DNA of 20,129 nt. It comes from JAJPJQ01 sp036522615 (GTDB lineage Bacteria > Desulfobacterota > Binatia > UBA9968). Position 1 is the stretch's first letter. Each line of letters begins with the position of its first letter. Under the pieces are notes generated by a model that was not told the DNA's origin, ran no database searches, and saw nothing but the letters and a program-made list of their open reading frames with translations. Positions 7,058 to 14,549 of this stretch are shown one piece after another. Location of the stretch: the NCBI GenBank assembly GCA_036522615.1, contig DATDFN010000263.1, positions 1-20,129 of the forward strand. The letters run 5' to 3'. The translations under genes were made by a program, and so were the position numbers.

Positions 7058-7811
7058 GGCCCACGTCCGAGGCGGAAAGACCGAAGCGCTTTAGATAATC
7101 GCCGCTGATCCGCTGAATATCAAGAAGCAGGAACAGATCCGTCGTGCCGAACTCGAGGTCGAGCGCCGGCGGCCCGCACACGCGCGAGCCGAGCCTCAGA
7201 TAGCCCTTTATGAGACTCGGCAGCTGCGCGAATACTTCATCCGAATCGTCGACGGGAACGTTGCCGTCGAGCCCCTCGATCCTGAGCTTCGGCAGCGGCT
7301 CGACCCGGAACTGCTCCGTCGCATAAAATTTCTGTTTCACCAAGGCAATCGCCCGGCTTACCTCCCGCGGGTCCTTCGTCGGGAAACTCGCGCAGCCGAA
7401 TAGATAGCGAACGCGGTGCCGCTTCACATACTCGGCGATCGACTGCCACATCAGGTGGATCAGCGAGCGGTCCCGGTAGTCTTTGTGTGCGCAGGAGCGG
7501 CCCAATTCGAGCAGCTCGCCGTCGAGGCGCTTGATGCGCTCGAGGTCGAACTCGCGCTCGGAATAGAAGCCGAAGTTTTTTCGCGCGGTCGAGCCGAGCA
7601 TCAGGCGATAGGTGCCGACCACGCGGCGGCCTTTCCGCTCGCGCACGATCAGGTGATCGCAGATCGGGTCGAAGTCGTCGACGTCGAGCCCGCGCGCGTA
7701 AGACGACTCGAGACCTTTCTTCAGCTCCAGATTGAAGACCTCGAAGCGAAGCTTCTGCGCGGCCAGGATGTCTTCCGGCTCGCGTGTGATCTTGATCTCG
7801 AAATCGCTCAT
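7044..7811 (-). CDS. olsB: L-ornithine N-alpha-acyltransferase (OlsB)
   Basis: The 255-residue GNAT-fold protein is in the OlsB/hemolysin-like acyltransferase family, which N-acylates ornithine with a 3-hydroxyacyl group from ACP to give lyso-ornithine lipid. Visible family blocks are LRFEVF (21-26), CDHLIV (51-56), VVGTYRLM (64-71), ELGRSCAHKDYR (102-113), LFGCASF (137-143) and the C-terminal GSRVCGPPALD block (208-218). Its 3' end overlaps the acyltransferase olsA by 14 bases, implying translational coupling. It follows the enoyl-CoA hydratase gene by four bases. Ornithine lipids are phosphorus-free membrane lipids often made under phosphate limitation. No Pho-box was recognised here. Confidence 0.88.
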   Translation of the reverse strand: MSDFEIKITREPEDILAAQKLRFEVFNLELKKGLESSYARGLDVDDFDPICDHLIVRERKGRRVVGTYRLMLGSTARKNFGFYSEREFDLERIKRLDGELLELGRSCAHKDYRDRSLIHLMWQSIAEYVKRHRVRYLFGCASFPTKDPREVSRAIALVKQKFYATEQFRVEPLPKLRIEGLDGNVPVDDSDEVFAQLPSLIKGYLRLGSRVCGPPALDLEFGTTDLFLLLDIQRISGDYLKRFGLSASDVGHANR

Positions 7812-7815
7812 CGCT

Positions 7816-8574
7816 CTAGCGGTGGCTCCACTGCGGCGGCCGCTTTTCGAGAAACGCCCTGACGCCCTCCTCGACGTCTTCGGTTTCGAGCAGTTCTTTC
7901 AGGTAAATCTCCTCCGACCGTTTCAGCATGGCGGGAAAGTTTTTCAGCGACGCCTCGCGCAAGCCTTTCAGCGCGATTCTGAGCACGGCGCGGCTCTTGC
8001 TCGCAAGCTCGCGAAGCAGGTCCTCGACGCCCTCCTGCAGCTTGCCGGCGGGCACTACGCGCGTGATAAGGCCGATCGAAAGCGCCTCCGCCGCTGAGAA
8101 GCGCCGCCCGGTCAGAATCATCTCCGCGGCCCGGCGGTAGCCCAGTTGTTCGGGAAAGCGCGCCAGTGCGACCGGGGGATAGCAGCCGACACTGATCTCC
8201 GGCGTGGCGAAGAAACTATCCTCGGTCGCTATGATGAAGTCGCACGCGCTGGCGAGCTCCAAGCCGCCCCCGAGGCAGGCCCCGCTTATCGCGGCGATGG
8301 TCGCCTGAGGCAGCGCCAGCAGCGCCCGTATGACGCCGTGCACGGCGTCGAGCATCGCCGGCACCTTTTCCCGGGTATGGTCTTTAATGTCCACACCGGC
8401 GGAAAACGCGCGTCCGGTACCCTGTAGGACGAGATGATCGATGTCTGTATTAGGTTCTATTGTCATTAGAAAAGCCCGGAACTCCGCCAGCATTGGCAGG
8501 TTCAAGACGTTCAAAGGCGGCCGGTTGAGGGTGATCCAGGCGACCCGGTCTCTTTCTTGCATGGAAATGTTCAT
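7816..8574 (-). CDS. Enoyl-CoA hydratase/isomerase family protein
   Basis: The 252-residue crotonase-fold protein has the CoA/oxyanion-hole block AFSAGVDIK (57-64) and SGACLGGGLELA (98-109). Both glutamates that act in enoyl-CoA hydration are present (E106 in the GGGLELA helix, E126 in TPEISVG). The loop after E126 reads CYPPVALARFP instead of the usual GAGGTQRL-type sequence. A PPVA-type loop is, as I recall, seen in dienoyl-CoA hydratases of aromatic degradation, so that alternative should be considered. It heads an operon with olsB and olsA, and could tune acyl-CoA or hydroxyacyl pools. Start choice between the ATG at 8574 and one at 8562 is uncertain because neither has a good ribosome site. 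Confidence 0.88.
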   Translation of the reverse strand: MNISMQERDRVAWITLNRPPLNVLNLPMLAEFRAFLMTIEPNTDIDHLVLQGTGRAFSAGVDIKDHTREKVPAMLDAVHGVIRALLALPQATIAAISGACLGGGLELASACDFIIATEDSFFATPEISVGCYPPVALARFPEQLGYRRAAEMILTGRRFSAAEALSIGLITRVVPAGKLQEGVEDLLRELASKSRAVLRIALKGLREASLKNFPAMLKRSEEIYLKELLETEDVEEGVRAFLEKRPPQWSHR

Positions 8575-8656
8575 CAGAAAGAGTGAGGAAGGGAGGTCCT
8601 CTGCGTTTTATCCTGGCGTTGAGGCCAAAATAGGGCGTCCCGGGACGACTTTCTCC

Positions 8657-8685
8657 CTTTTAAACTACACACCCGGTTTTTACAA
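8657..8685 (-). promoter_or_regulatory. Candidate promoter for the echA-olsB-olsA operon
   Basis: On the minus strand TTGTAA (8685-8680) and TAAAAG (8662-8657) are 17 bases apart, each matching four of six consensus positions. The start would lie near 8650, giving a leader of about 75 bases. The -35 box lies inside the loop of the inverted repeat at 8668-8692. Confidence 0.4.
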
Positions 8686-8692
8686 GGGTGTG
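8668..8692. promoter_or_regulatory. Inverted repeat, possible operator between divergent genes
   Basis: CACACCC (8668-8674) and GGGTGTG (8686-8692) form a perfect seven-base inverted repeat with an 11-base spacer. It covers the candidate -35 of the leftward operon and ends eight bases before the -35 of the rightward ompA-type gene, a natural operator position. No T-tract follows, so it is not a terminator. The regulator is unknown. Confidence 0.35.
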
Positions 8693-8699
8693 CGGCAGT

Positions 8700-8728
8700 T
8701 TGACAAAGATTGGCGCTAAACCTAGACT
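8700..8728 (+). promoter_or_regulatory. Sigma70-like promoter for the OmpA-domain gene
   Basis: A perfect consensus TTGACA (8700-8705) is followed after exactly 17 bases by TAGACT (8723-8728). Transcription would start near 8735 and give a leader of about 28 bases that includes the strong ribosome site GGAGGG before the ATG at 8763. Confidence 0.7.
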
Positions 8729-8762
8729 AAGTACGCTCTGCGTTACGAGGAGGGTCATTTTT

Positions 8763-9533
8763 ATGAAGCGAATGCGCTCGCTTGCCGCAGTAATCGCGAT
8801 ATCGGCCGCGCTTACGGTGTTGCCGAGGGTAAGTCTGGCCGCACCGGACGAATATGACGACAGCCAGTCCAATCCGCTCAGGGTGATGGCCTACGGCTTG
8901 TACCCGGCGGGTTTCATGGCAGAGTGGCTGGTGTTCCGTCCGTTTCATTGGCTGGTGAGCGCGACCAGGCCGCAGGAGGCCTTCTTCGGCCATCATCCTC
9001 ATCCGCCGATTTTCACCGATCCGGAGCCCGGGTATGACTTCGGTGTGCCGCGGCGCGTTTACGGCCGGCCCATCGCGGCGCCTCGCGTATCGGCGCCGCA
9101 GGAGCCCGTTGCCGAGCGGGTAACCGTCCAGCAGGTCGCGGTCGAAAAAATCGTTTATCAAGAAGTGCCTAAAGTCGTGGAGGTCGAGCGGTTGGTTTTC
9201 CCGGACATCGCTTTCCGCTTCGATTCCGCCGAGCTCACCGATCTCGGCAAAGGCAAAGTCTATCTGCTCGCGCAGCAGATCAAGGAAAAGGGCGATGCCG
9301 TCGTCGCCATCGAGGGACATACCGACGCGATCGGCACCGAGGAATACAACCAGCGCCTCGGCATGCGCCGCGCGCAGCGCGTCATGCAGGAGCTCGCCTC
9401 CCTCGGCGTAGACGCGAGCCGCCTGACGGTGACGAGCTTCGGCTACTCGAAGCCGTTGGTCGATCAGAAGACCGACTGGGCGCGCGCGGTCAACCGACGC
9501 GTCGAGTTCAGGATCAGCGCGAACACAAAGTAA
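8763..9533 (+). CDS. Periplasmic OmpA-domain (peptidoglycan-binding) protein
   Basis: I start this 256-residue protein at the ATG at 8763, which has GGAGGG eight bases upstream and opens with a signal peptide (MKRMRS, hydrophobic core 7-20, likely cleavage after SLA at about 26). No lipobox cysteine is present. Residues 40-66 form a hydrophobic amphipathic stretch with YPAGF and WLVFRPFHWLV, and 77-90 is rich in His and Pro. The C-terminal OmpA domain (about 146-252) has the HTDAIG motif with D188 and the R203 expected to hold diaminopimelate, and ends NRRVEFRI. There is no beta-barrel, so it probably tethers an envelope structure to peptidoglycan. It is a single-gene transcript with its own promoter and terminator. 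Confidence 0.88.
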   Translation: MKRMRSLAAVIAISAALTVLPRVSLAAPDEYDDSQSNPLRVMAYGLYPAGFMAEWLVFRPFHWLVSATRPQEAFFGHHPHPPIFTDPEPGYDFGVPRRVYGRPIAAPRVSAPQEPVAERVTVQQVAVEKIVYQEVPKVVEVERLVFPDIAFRFDSAELTDLGKGKVYLLAQQIKEKGDAVVAIEGHTDAIGTEEYNQRLGMRRAQRVMQELASLGVDASRLTVTSFGYSKPLVDQKTDWARAVNRRVEFRISANTK

Positions 9534-9550
9534 TTGTAATGTGAATTGCT

Positions 9551-9586
9551 AAAAGGCCCGGCGGCGACGCCGGGCCTTTTTTTATT
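9551..9586 (+). terminator. Strong rho-independent terminator
   Basis: A perfect 13-base stem (9551-9563 with 9568-9580) closes on a GCGA loop of the GNRA type and runs into TTTTTTTATTTT. It starts 18 bases after the OmpA-domain stop and ends the transcript of that gene before rlmE. Confidence 0.95.
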
Positions 9587-9632
9587 TTGTTTGGAGTTAT
9601 AGTTTTAATTCAAAATTCAACACGCATCGTTG

Positions 9633-10259
9633 ATGGCCTATCAGCCGAAAGACGCTTTCTATCGAAGGGCGAAAAAAGAGGGCTATCGCTCGCGCGCCGC
9701 CTACAAGCTCGTGGAATTGGCGCGCCGCTTTCGCCTGATCAAGTCCGGCGACCGCGTGGTCGACCTCGGCGCGGCGCCCGGCGGCTGGCTGCAAGTCGCC
9801 TCCGAGCTCGCCGGGGCCAAAGGCAAGGTCGTCGGCATCGACCTCCAGCCGATCGCGCCGCTCGGCGCCAACGTGGTCACGATGCAGGGCGACGCCACTG
9901 CGCCCGAATGGCAGGCGAAGATTAAAAGCGTGCTCGGCGCGCCCGCCGACGCGGTGCTGTCGGATCTCGCGCCGCATCTCTCGGGCATTCGCGACGCGGA
10001 TATCGCCCGCTCGATCGAGCTCGCGCGCATGGCGCACCGGATCGCGCGCGAATTGTTGCGTCCGGGCGGCGGCTTTTTGGTCAAGACGTTTGTCGCCGAC
10101 GAGCTGCGGCAATATTACGACGAGCTGAAACGGGACTTCGACAGTGTCGAGCGCAGCCGCCCCGAGGCGACGCGCAAGGGATCGTCGGAGATTTATTTCG
10201 TCGCGCGGGGATTTAAGGGAGACAACGACGCGCAAGCAGGGCAGCCGGTCAGATCGTAG
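9633..10259 (+). CDS. rlmE: 23S rRNA (uridine-2552 2'-O) methyltransferase RlmE
   Basis: The 208-residue protein is a FtsJ/RrmJ-family SAM-dependent methyltransferase that 2'-O-methylates U2552 in the A-loop of 23S rRNA during late 50S assembly. The SAM loop is DLGAAPGGW (44-52). The K-D-K-E catalytic tetrad is K25, D111 (SDLAPHLSG), K151 (LVKTF) and E186 (SSEIYFVA). Length is normal for the family. I prefer the ATG at 9633 to the TTG just before it, but there is no clear Shine-Dalgarno site for either. It stands alone between a terminator and the convergent glmS. FtsH, its usual neighbour in enterobacteria, is not here. Confidence 0.93.
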   Translation: MAYQPKDAFYRRAKKEGYRSRAAYKLVELARRFRLIKSGDRVVDLGAAPGGWLQVASELAGAKGKVVGIDLQPIAPLGANVVTMQGDATAPEWQAKIKSVLGAPADAVLSDLAPHLSGIRDADIARSIELARMAHRIARELLRPGGGFLVKTFVADELRQYYDELKRDFDSVERSRPEATRKGSSEIYFVARGFKGDNDAQAGQPVRS

Positions 10260-10271
10260 GCGGCGATTAAT

Positions 10272-12101
10272 TCATTCCACCGTAACGCTCTTCGCCAGGT
10301 TGCGCGGCTGGTCGACATCGGTGCCCCGCTCGATGGCGACGTAGTACGCGAGCAGCTGGAGCGGGATCGTGAGCACGATCGGCGTGAGAAAATGAGAAGC
10401 TTCCGGCACCACGAGCGTGCGGAACGCCATCGGGTCGATCGTCTCGTCGCGGCGGTTCGTAATCGCGACGATTTTCCCGCCGCGCGACTCGACTTCTTTT
10501 AAGTTCGACAGCGTCTTTTGAAAATTCCGGTCGCGCGGCAGCAGCACGACGACCGGCACCTGCTCGTCGATCAGCGCGATCGGCCCGTGCTTCATCTCGC
10601 CCGCCGGGTAGCCCTCGGCGTGAATGTAGGAAATCTCTTTCAGCTTGAGCGCGCCCTCGAGCGCGATCGGATAGTTGATGCCGCGGCCGAGGTAAAGAAA
10701 ATCCGCCGCGTGGAAGACATCGCGTGCGAGCGTCTCGATCTCGCCGTCGAGCTTCAGCGCGTCCTCCACCCACGTCGGCAGGTGCATCATGTCTTCCAGC
10801 AGCGTCTTGGCTTCCTTTTTCGGGAGTCGCCCGTTGAGCCGCCCCAACCCGATCGCCAGCAGATAGAGCGCCGTAAGCTGGGACGTAAACGCCTTGGTGC
10901 TCGCGACGCTGATCTCCGGGCCGGCGTGGGTATAGAACACGCCGTCGGATTTCCGCGCGATCGTCGAATCGACGACATTGCAGATCGAGATGACCTTCGC
11001 CTTCTTCTTCCGCGCCGTCTCCACGGCCGCCAGCGTATCGGCGGTCTCGCCCGATTGGCTGATGAGCAGGAGCAGCGAGTCGCGGTCGACGAGCGGCGAG
11101 CGGTAGCGGAACTCCGAACCGTAGTCGACCTCGGCCGGGACGCGGGCGATCTCCTCGAGCATGAATTTCCCGACGAGCGCCGCGTGCCACGCGGTACCGC
11201 AGGCGACGAGGTGGATCTTCTTCACCCGCCGCATCTGCGCGGCCGTCAGGGGAATGCCTTCCAGCGCGACGGCGCCGTCTTTGAGCGAGATGCGCCCGCG
11301 GAACGTGTCGGTGATTGTGCGCGGCTGCTCGTGGATCTCCTTCAGCATGAAATGGCGGTAGCCCCCCTTTTGCGCCGCGACGGCGTCCCAGGTGATTTCT
11401 TTGATGGGCCGGCTGATCGTTTTGCCGCTGCCGTTCATGACGCGAAAGCCGGTTGCCTTCACCTCCGCGACCTCGCCGTCTTCCAGGAACGTGACTTTGC
11501 GCGTGTGTTCGAGCAGCGCCGGGATGTCCGACGCGATCAGAGTCTCGCCGTTCCCGGAGCCGAGCACGATGGGCGTGGAATTCTTTGCGACGATCAAGCG
11601 GTCCGGATCGTTCAGGTTCATGAAGACGAGAGCGTACGAGCCTTGGATCTCCTTCAGGCTCTTCTGGACCGCCGTCAGGAAATCCATGCCTTGGCGAATT
11701 TTGTCGTCGACGAGATGCGCGACGATTTCGGTGTCGGTCTCCGACTCGAAGCGCGCGCCTTTGCCGATCAGATATTCTTTCAGCTCGAGGTAGTTTTCGA
11801 TGATGCCGTTGTGCACGACGACGACGCTGCCCGCCTGGTGCGGGTGCGCGTTGATCTCCGACGGCTTGCCGTGCGTGGCCCAGCGAGTGTGGCCGATGCC
11901 GCGGCTGCCGGAAAGCGGACGCGCGGTGAGGAGTTTTTCCAGATTGTTGAGCTTGCCGAGACAGCGATGGACGGCGACTCCGCCGCCGTTCAAAACCGCG
12001 ATGCCGGCCGAATCGTAGCCGCGGTACTCGAGCTTTCTAAGACTTTCGAGAATGATCGGCGCCGCCTCGCGTCGCCCGATGTATCCGACGATGCCGCACA
12101 T
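10272..12101 (-). CDS. glmS: Glutamine-fructose-6-phosphate aminotransferase (isomerizing)
   Basis: This 609-residue enzyme converts fructose-6-phosphate and glutamine to glucosamine-6-phosphate, the first step to UDP-GlcNAc. It opens MCGIVGYIG, so C2 is the N-terminal nucleophile of the glutaminase domain. HTRWATHG and HNGIIENY follow. The two SIS isomerase domains show ACGTAWHA, SQSGETADTL, AEGYPAGEMKHGP and the conserved C-terminal LAKSVTVE. Nothing essential is missing. The start codon overlaps the glmU stop by one base (TGATG), so translation is coupled. There is no room for a glmS ribozyme. The gene converges on rlmE with a 12-base gap. Confidence 0.98.
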   Translation of the reverse strand: MCGIVGYIGRREAAPIILESLRKLEYRGYDSAGIAVLNGGGVAVHRCLGKLNNLEKLLTARPLSGSRGIGHTRWATHGKPSEINAHPHQAGSVVVVHNGIIENYLELKEYLIGKGARFESETDTEIVAHLVDDKIRQGMDFLTAVQKSLKEIQGSYALVFMNLNDPDRLIVAKNSTPIVLGSGNGETLIASDIPALLEHTRKVTFLEDGEVAEVKATGFRVMNGSGKTISRPIKEITWDAVAAQKGGYRHFMLKEIHEQPRTITDTFRGRISLKDGAVALEGIPLTAAQMRRVKKIHLVACGTAWHAALVGKFMLEEIARVPAEVDYGSEFRYRSPLVDRDSLLLLISQSGETADTLAAVETARKKKAKVISICNVVDSTIARKSDGVFYTHAGPEISVASTKAFTSQLTALYLLAIGLGRLNGRLPKKEAKTLLEDMMHLPTWVEDALKLDGEIETLARDVFHAADFLYLGRGINYPIALEGALKLKEISYIHAEGYPAGEMKHGPIALIDEQVPVVVLLPRDRNFQKTLSNLKEVESRGGKIVAITNRRDETIDPMAFRTLVVPEASHFLTPIVLTIPLQLLAYYVAIERGTDVDQPRNLAKSVTVE

Positions 12102-13495
12102 CAGCTTTTGTCCTCGCTCATTTTCTTCCGCTTTTGCTCGGTCCAGCCCGGCTTCACCTTCTCGGCGCGGTCGTTGTAGACGAGCGCGCCGGCGGGGGCG
12201 TCGTGGCGCACCGTCGTGGCGGTCGCGATGTAGGCGTCGTCGCCGATCACGATCGGGGCCACGAGCGTCGAGTCGCTCCCGATCTGCACCCGGTCGCCGA
12301 TCTTGGTCGGGTATTTTTTAAAACCGTCGTAGTTACATGTAATCGTGCCGGCGCCGATGTTGGTGTCGCGTCCGATGGTCACGTCGCCGAGGTAGGTGAG
12401 ATGGTTCGCTTTCGTGCCGTCGCCCAGCGTCGCCGCTTTGGCTTCGACGAAGTTCCCGATGTGCACGTTGCGCCCGAGGCTCGTGCCGGGGCGGAGATGG
12501 GCGAACGGCCCGATGATCGCGCCGTCGCCGACTTCGGCGTCGCTCATGACGACGGAAAATTTTACGTGGACGTCGCTCCCGACCCGCATGTTGGCGAGAT
12601 AAGCGGAGCCGTCGATGCGGCAGCGCTCGCCGATGACGGTCTCGCCCAGGATGTGGCTGTTGGGTCCGATCGTGGTGTCCCGCCCGATGCGCGCGCTCTC
12701 GTCGATGTAGGTCGTTTGCGGATCTTTCAGCGTGACGCCCGCCTCCATCCATTTTCGGTTGATGCGCTCTTGCAGGACCTTCTCCATGGCCGCAAGCTCC
12801 TCTCTCGAATTGATGCCCAGGATCTCCCGCGCGTCGCGCGCCTCCAGCGCGGCGACGGTTTTGCCGGCGCTGAGAGCGGCGGCGACGATATCAGTCAAGT
12901 AGTATTCTTTTTGCCGGTTCGCGTTCGTCAGCGTGGCGAGCGCGGAAAAAAGAAAATCCGCGGCCACGGCATAAATGCCGGCATTGATCTCGTTGAGCTT
13001 CGCTTCCTCGGCACTCGCGTCGCGTTCTTCCACCACGCGAAGCACGCGGCCGGCGCCGTCGCGGACGATGCGGCCGTAGCCGCGCGGGTCGGGAAGCCGC
13101 GCGGTGACAAACGTCAGCGCCGCCTGCTTTTGGTGATGCGAGTCGAGCAGCCCTCGGAGCGTTTCCGATCGGATCAGCGGGACATCGCCGTTTAAAATAA
13201 CGATCGTCCCGGCGAAATTTTGGAAGACATCCTTAGTGCAGCCGACGGCATGTCCGGTGCCGAGCTGCTCTTTTTGCGTCACCCATGCCACCGGCGCGCC
13301 GTTGCACGCCGCGCGCACCGCCGCGGCGCCGTGGCCGATGACGACGGCTATCCGCTTCGGCTTCAGGCTTTCGGCCGTTTTCAGCGCGTGTGCGACGAGC
13401 GGCTTGCCGCCGAGCGGGTGGAGGACCTTCGGCAGGGCCGAATTCATCCGTTTTCCCAATCCGGCGGCCAGCAAAATGACTGCAAAATCCTGCAT
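12101..13495 (-). CDS. glmU: Bifunctional GlcNAc-1-phosphate uridyltransferase / glucosamine-1-phosphate acetyltransferase
   Basis: The 464-residue enzyme makes UDP-GlcNAc from glucosamine-1-phosphate in two steps. The N-terminal pyrophosphorylase domain has LAAGLGKRM (9-17), QLGTGHAV (77-84), LNGD with D104 and NEINAGIY. The C-terminal left-handed beta-helix of hexapeptide repeats (about 265-450) has the acetyltransferase histidine H365 in NHLTYLGD, then NYDG and a SDS-TLVAP block. It is upstream of glmS with a one-base overlap, and GlmM (the mutase between them) is not in the window. The region just before the ATG lacks a clear Shine-Dalgarno site and holds a short palindrome. Confidence 0.98.
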   Translation of the reverse strand: MQDFAVILLAAGLGKRMNSALPKVLHPLGGKPLVAHALKTAESLKPKRIAVVIGHGAAAVRAACNGAPVAWVTQKEQLGTGHAVGCTKDVFQNFAGTIVILNGDVPLIRSETLRGLLDSHHQKQAALTFVTARLPDPRGYGRIVRDGAGRVLRVVEERDASAEEAKLNEINAGIYAVAADFLFSALATLTNANRQKEYYLTDIVAAALSAGKTVAALEARDAREILGINSREELAAMEKVLQERINRKWMEAGVTLKDPQTTYIDESARIGRDTTIGPNSHILGETVIGERCRIDGSAYLANMRVGSDVHVKFSVVMSDAEVGDGAIIGPFAHLRPGTSLGRNVHIGNFVEAKAATLGDGTKANHLTYLGDVTIGRDTNIGAGTITCNYDGFKKYPTKIGDRVQIGSDSTLVAPIVIGDDAYIATATTVRHDAPAGALVYNDRAEKVKPGWTEQKRKKMSEDKS

Positions 13496-13498
13496 AGC

Positions 13499-13513
13499 GT
13501 TCGCGTCGCGAAC
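13499..13513. promoter_or_regulatory. Short perfect palindrome at the glmU translation/transcription start
   Basis: GTTCGCG-T-CGCGAAC is a perfect inverted repeat four bases upstream of the glmU ATG and overlapping the predicted transcription start. It could be a small operator or an RNA hairpin affecting initiation. No regulator can be named. Confidence 0.4.
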
Positions 13514-13518
13514 AGCGA

Positions 13519-13546
13519 ATTATAACTTAGGAGCGGGTTCAAGCAA
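13519..13546 (-). promoter_or_regulatory. Candidate promoter for glmU-glmS
   Basis: On the minus strand a perfect TATAAT (13524-13519) lies 16 bases after TTGCTT (13546-13541). The transcript would start near 13512, 17 bases before the glmU ATG. It lets glmUS be expressed apart from the upstream ABC exporter genes. Confidence 0.55.
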
Positions 13547-13566
13547 AGAGGAGATTCTACTACGTT

Positions 13567-13782
13567 CTATTTAGGCTGCGGCGGCACCGGCTCTTTCTGG
13601 ATCGGCATACGCGGCTGGACTCCGGCGCGCTCCTGGCAGCTTTTGATCAGATACATGCAAAAAGTGATCGCTATCAGGAACAAAGAAAGGGTGAAGAACG
13701 GCATTAACAAGGCGCGCCAGCGGCCGCGGCGGCGGCGTTCCCTCAGCTCGGCCAGGCGCTCTTCTCTCTCTTCAGGCGTCAT
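13567..13782 (-). CDS. Small single-pass membrane protein
   Basis: This 71-residue protein starts with ATG at 13782, two bases after the ABC permease stop, with a GGGGT site inside the permease 3' end. It has a highly charged helical N-terminus (residues 1-23, runs of E and R), one membrane helix (about 25-46) and a proline-rich tail ending PVPPQPK. The positive residues before the helix suggest the N-terminus is in the cytoplasm. An in-frame upstream extension exists but is antisense-like permease sequence and has no role. I do not recognise a family. Its position as the last gene of the exporter operon suggests an accessory of that transporter or a passenger. Confidence 0.68.
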   Translation of the reverse strand: MTPEEREERLAELRERRRRGRWRALLMPFFTLSLFLIAITFCMYLIKSCQERAGVQPRMPIQKEPVPPQPK

Positions 13783-13784
13783 GA

Positions 13785-14549
13785 TTACCCCAGATAGCGG
13801 CCGATCACGCGCGAGCCGAGCCACAGCATGACGGCGTCGAAGGCGACCAGCACCGCCACCATTGTGACGAGCGCTTGCGGATTCCAGCCGGTGAGAATCA
13901 GCGCGCGCATCGCGTCGATCGCGTAAGTCATGGGATTGACCAGCGCTACCGCGCGCATCCATCCCGGCAGGCTGTCGAGCGGGACGAACGCGCTGGAGAG
14001 AAAGGTCAGCGGCAGCGACGTGAGGCCGATCACCGCGAAAAAATCGCCGTGATTCTCGAACCGGAAAGCGAGCATCAAGGAAATCGCCGTAATGCCGAAC
14101 CCGAGCAGCAGGCCGACGCCGAGGAGCGCGAGAACGCCGCCGATGCCGGTCGCGATCTTGACGCCGAAGGCGATCCCCAGCACCAGAATGAGCAGCGACT
14201 GCAGCATCGTGCTCACGTTAACCGCCAAAAACCGGCTGAGAATGATGGAAGCGCGCGAGATCGGCGCGCTCATCAGGCGCATGAGCGAGCCGTTCTCGCG
14301 GTCGAACAGCAGCGGAATGCCGCCGGCCATGCTGTTGCCGAAAGCGGTGAGCGCGAGAATGCCGGGCAGGAGATAGCTGCGGTAGTCGCCGCCGAGCGAC
14401 CCGCGCGCGATTCCCTGGAAGGCGCTCCCCATGAACACGAGGAGAATCACCGGATTCAGCAGGTTGAACGCGAGGCTGAACGGCTCGCGCCGCAAATGCA
14501 GCATCCAGCGCGTGAATTGCGCGTGGGTCTCCTCGAGAAACTTACCCAA
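13785..14549 (-). CDS. ABC-2 type exporter permease
   Basis: The 254-residue integral membrane protein has about six hydrophobic segments and the layout of ABC-2 permeases of the DrrB/NodJ type. An N-terminal cytoplasmic helix is followed by segments around residues 28-47, 60-80, 106-130, 136-162, 172-192 and 228-248. The conserved loop VNPMTYAIDAMR lies before the last helix. It forms the channel half of a drug, lipid or polysaccharide exporter. The first eight bases overlap the ATPase gene, so the two subunits are translationally coupled. The substrate is not deducible. Confidence 0.9.
   Translation of the reverse strand: MGKFLEETHAQFTRWMLHLRREPFSLAFNLLNPVILLVFMGSAFQGIARGSLGGDYRSYLLPGILALTAFGNSMAGGIPLLFDRENGSLMRLMSAPISRASIILSRFLAVNVSTMLQSLLILVLGIAFGVKIATGIGGVLALLGVGLLLGFGITAISLMLAFRFENHGDFFAVIGLTSLPLTFLSSAFVPLDSLPGWMRAVALVNPMTYAIDAMRALILTGWNPQALVTMVAVLVAFDAVMLWLGSRVIGRYLG

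Noticed and set aside
12102..12160. glmS ribozyme upstream of glmS
   Set aside because: glmU coding sequence overlaps the glmS start, so there is no leader, and I see no ribozyme core.
10518..12179. Long plus-strand open frame of 553 codons opposite glmS and the glmU 3' end
   Set aside because: It is the antisense shadow of a certain GC-rich gene. Its translation is Arg/Asp/Val-rich with no recognisable domain and no ribosome site.
13783..13962. N-terminal extension of the 71-residue membrane protein by 60 codons
   Set aside because: It overlaps the permease in another frame and is Arg/Asp-rich without structure. The ATG at 13782 fits the gene order.
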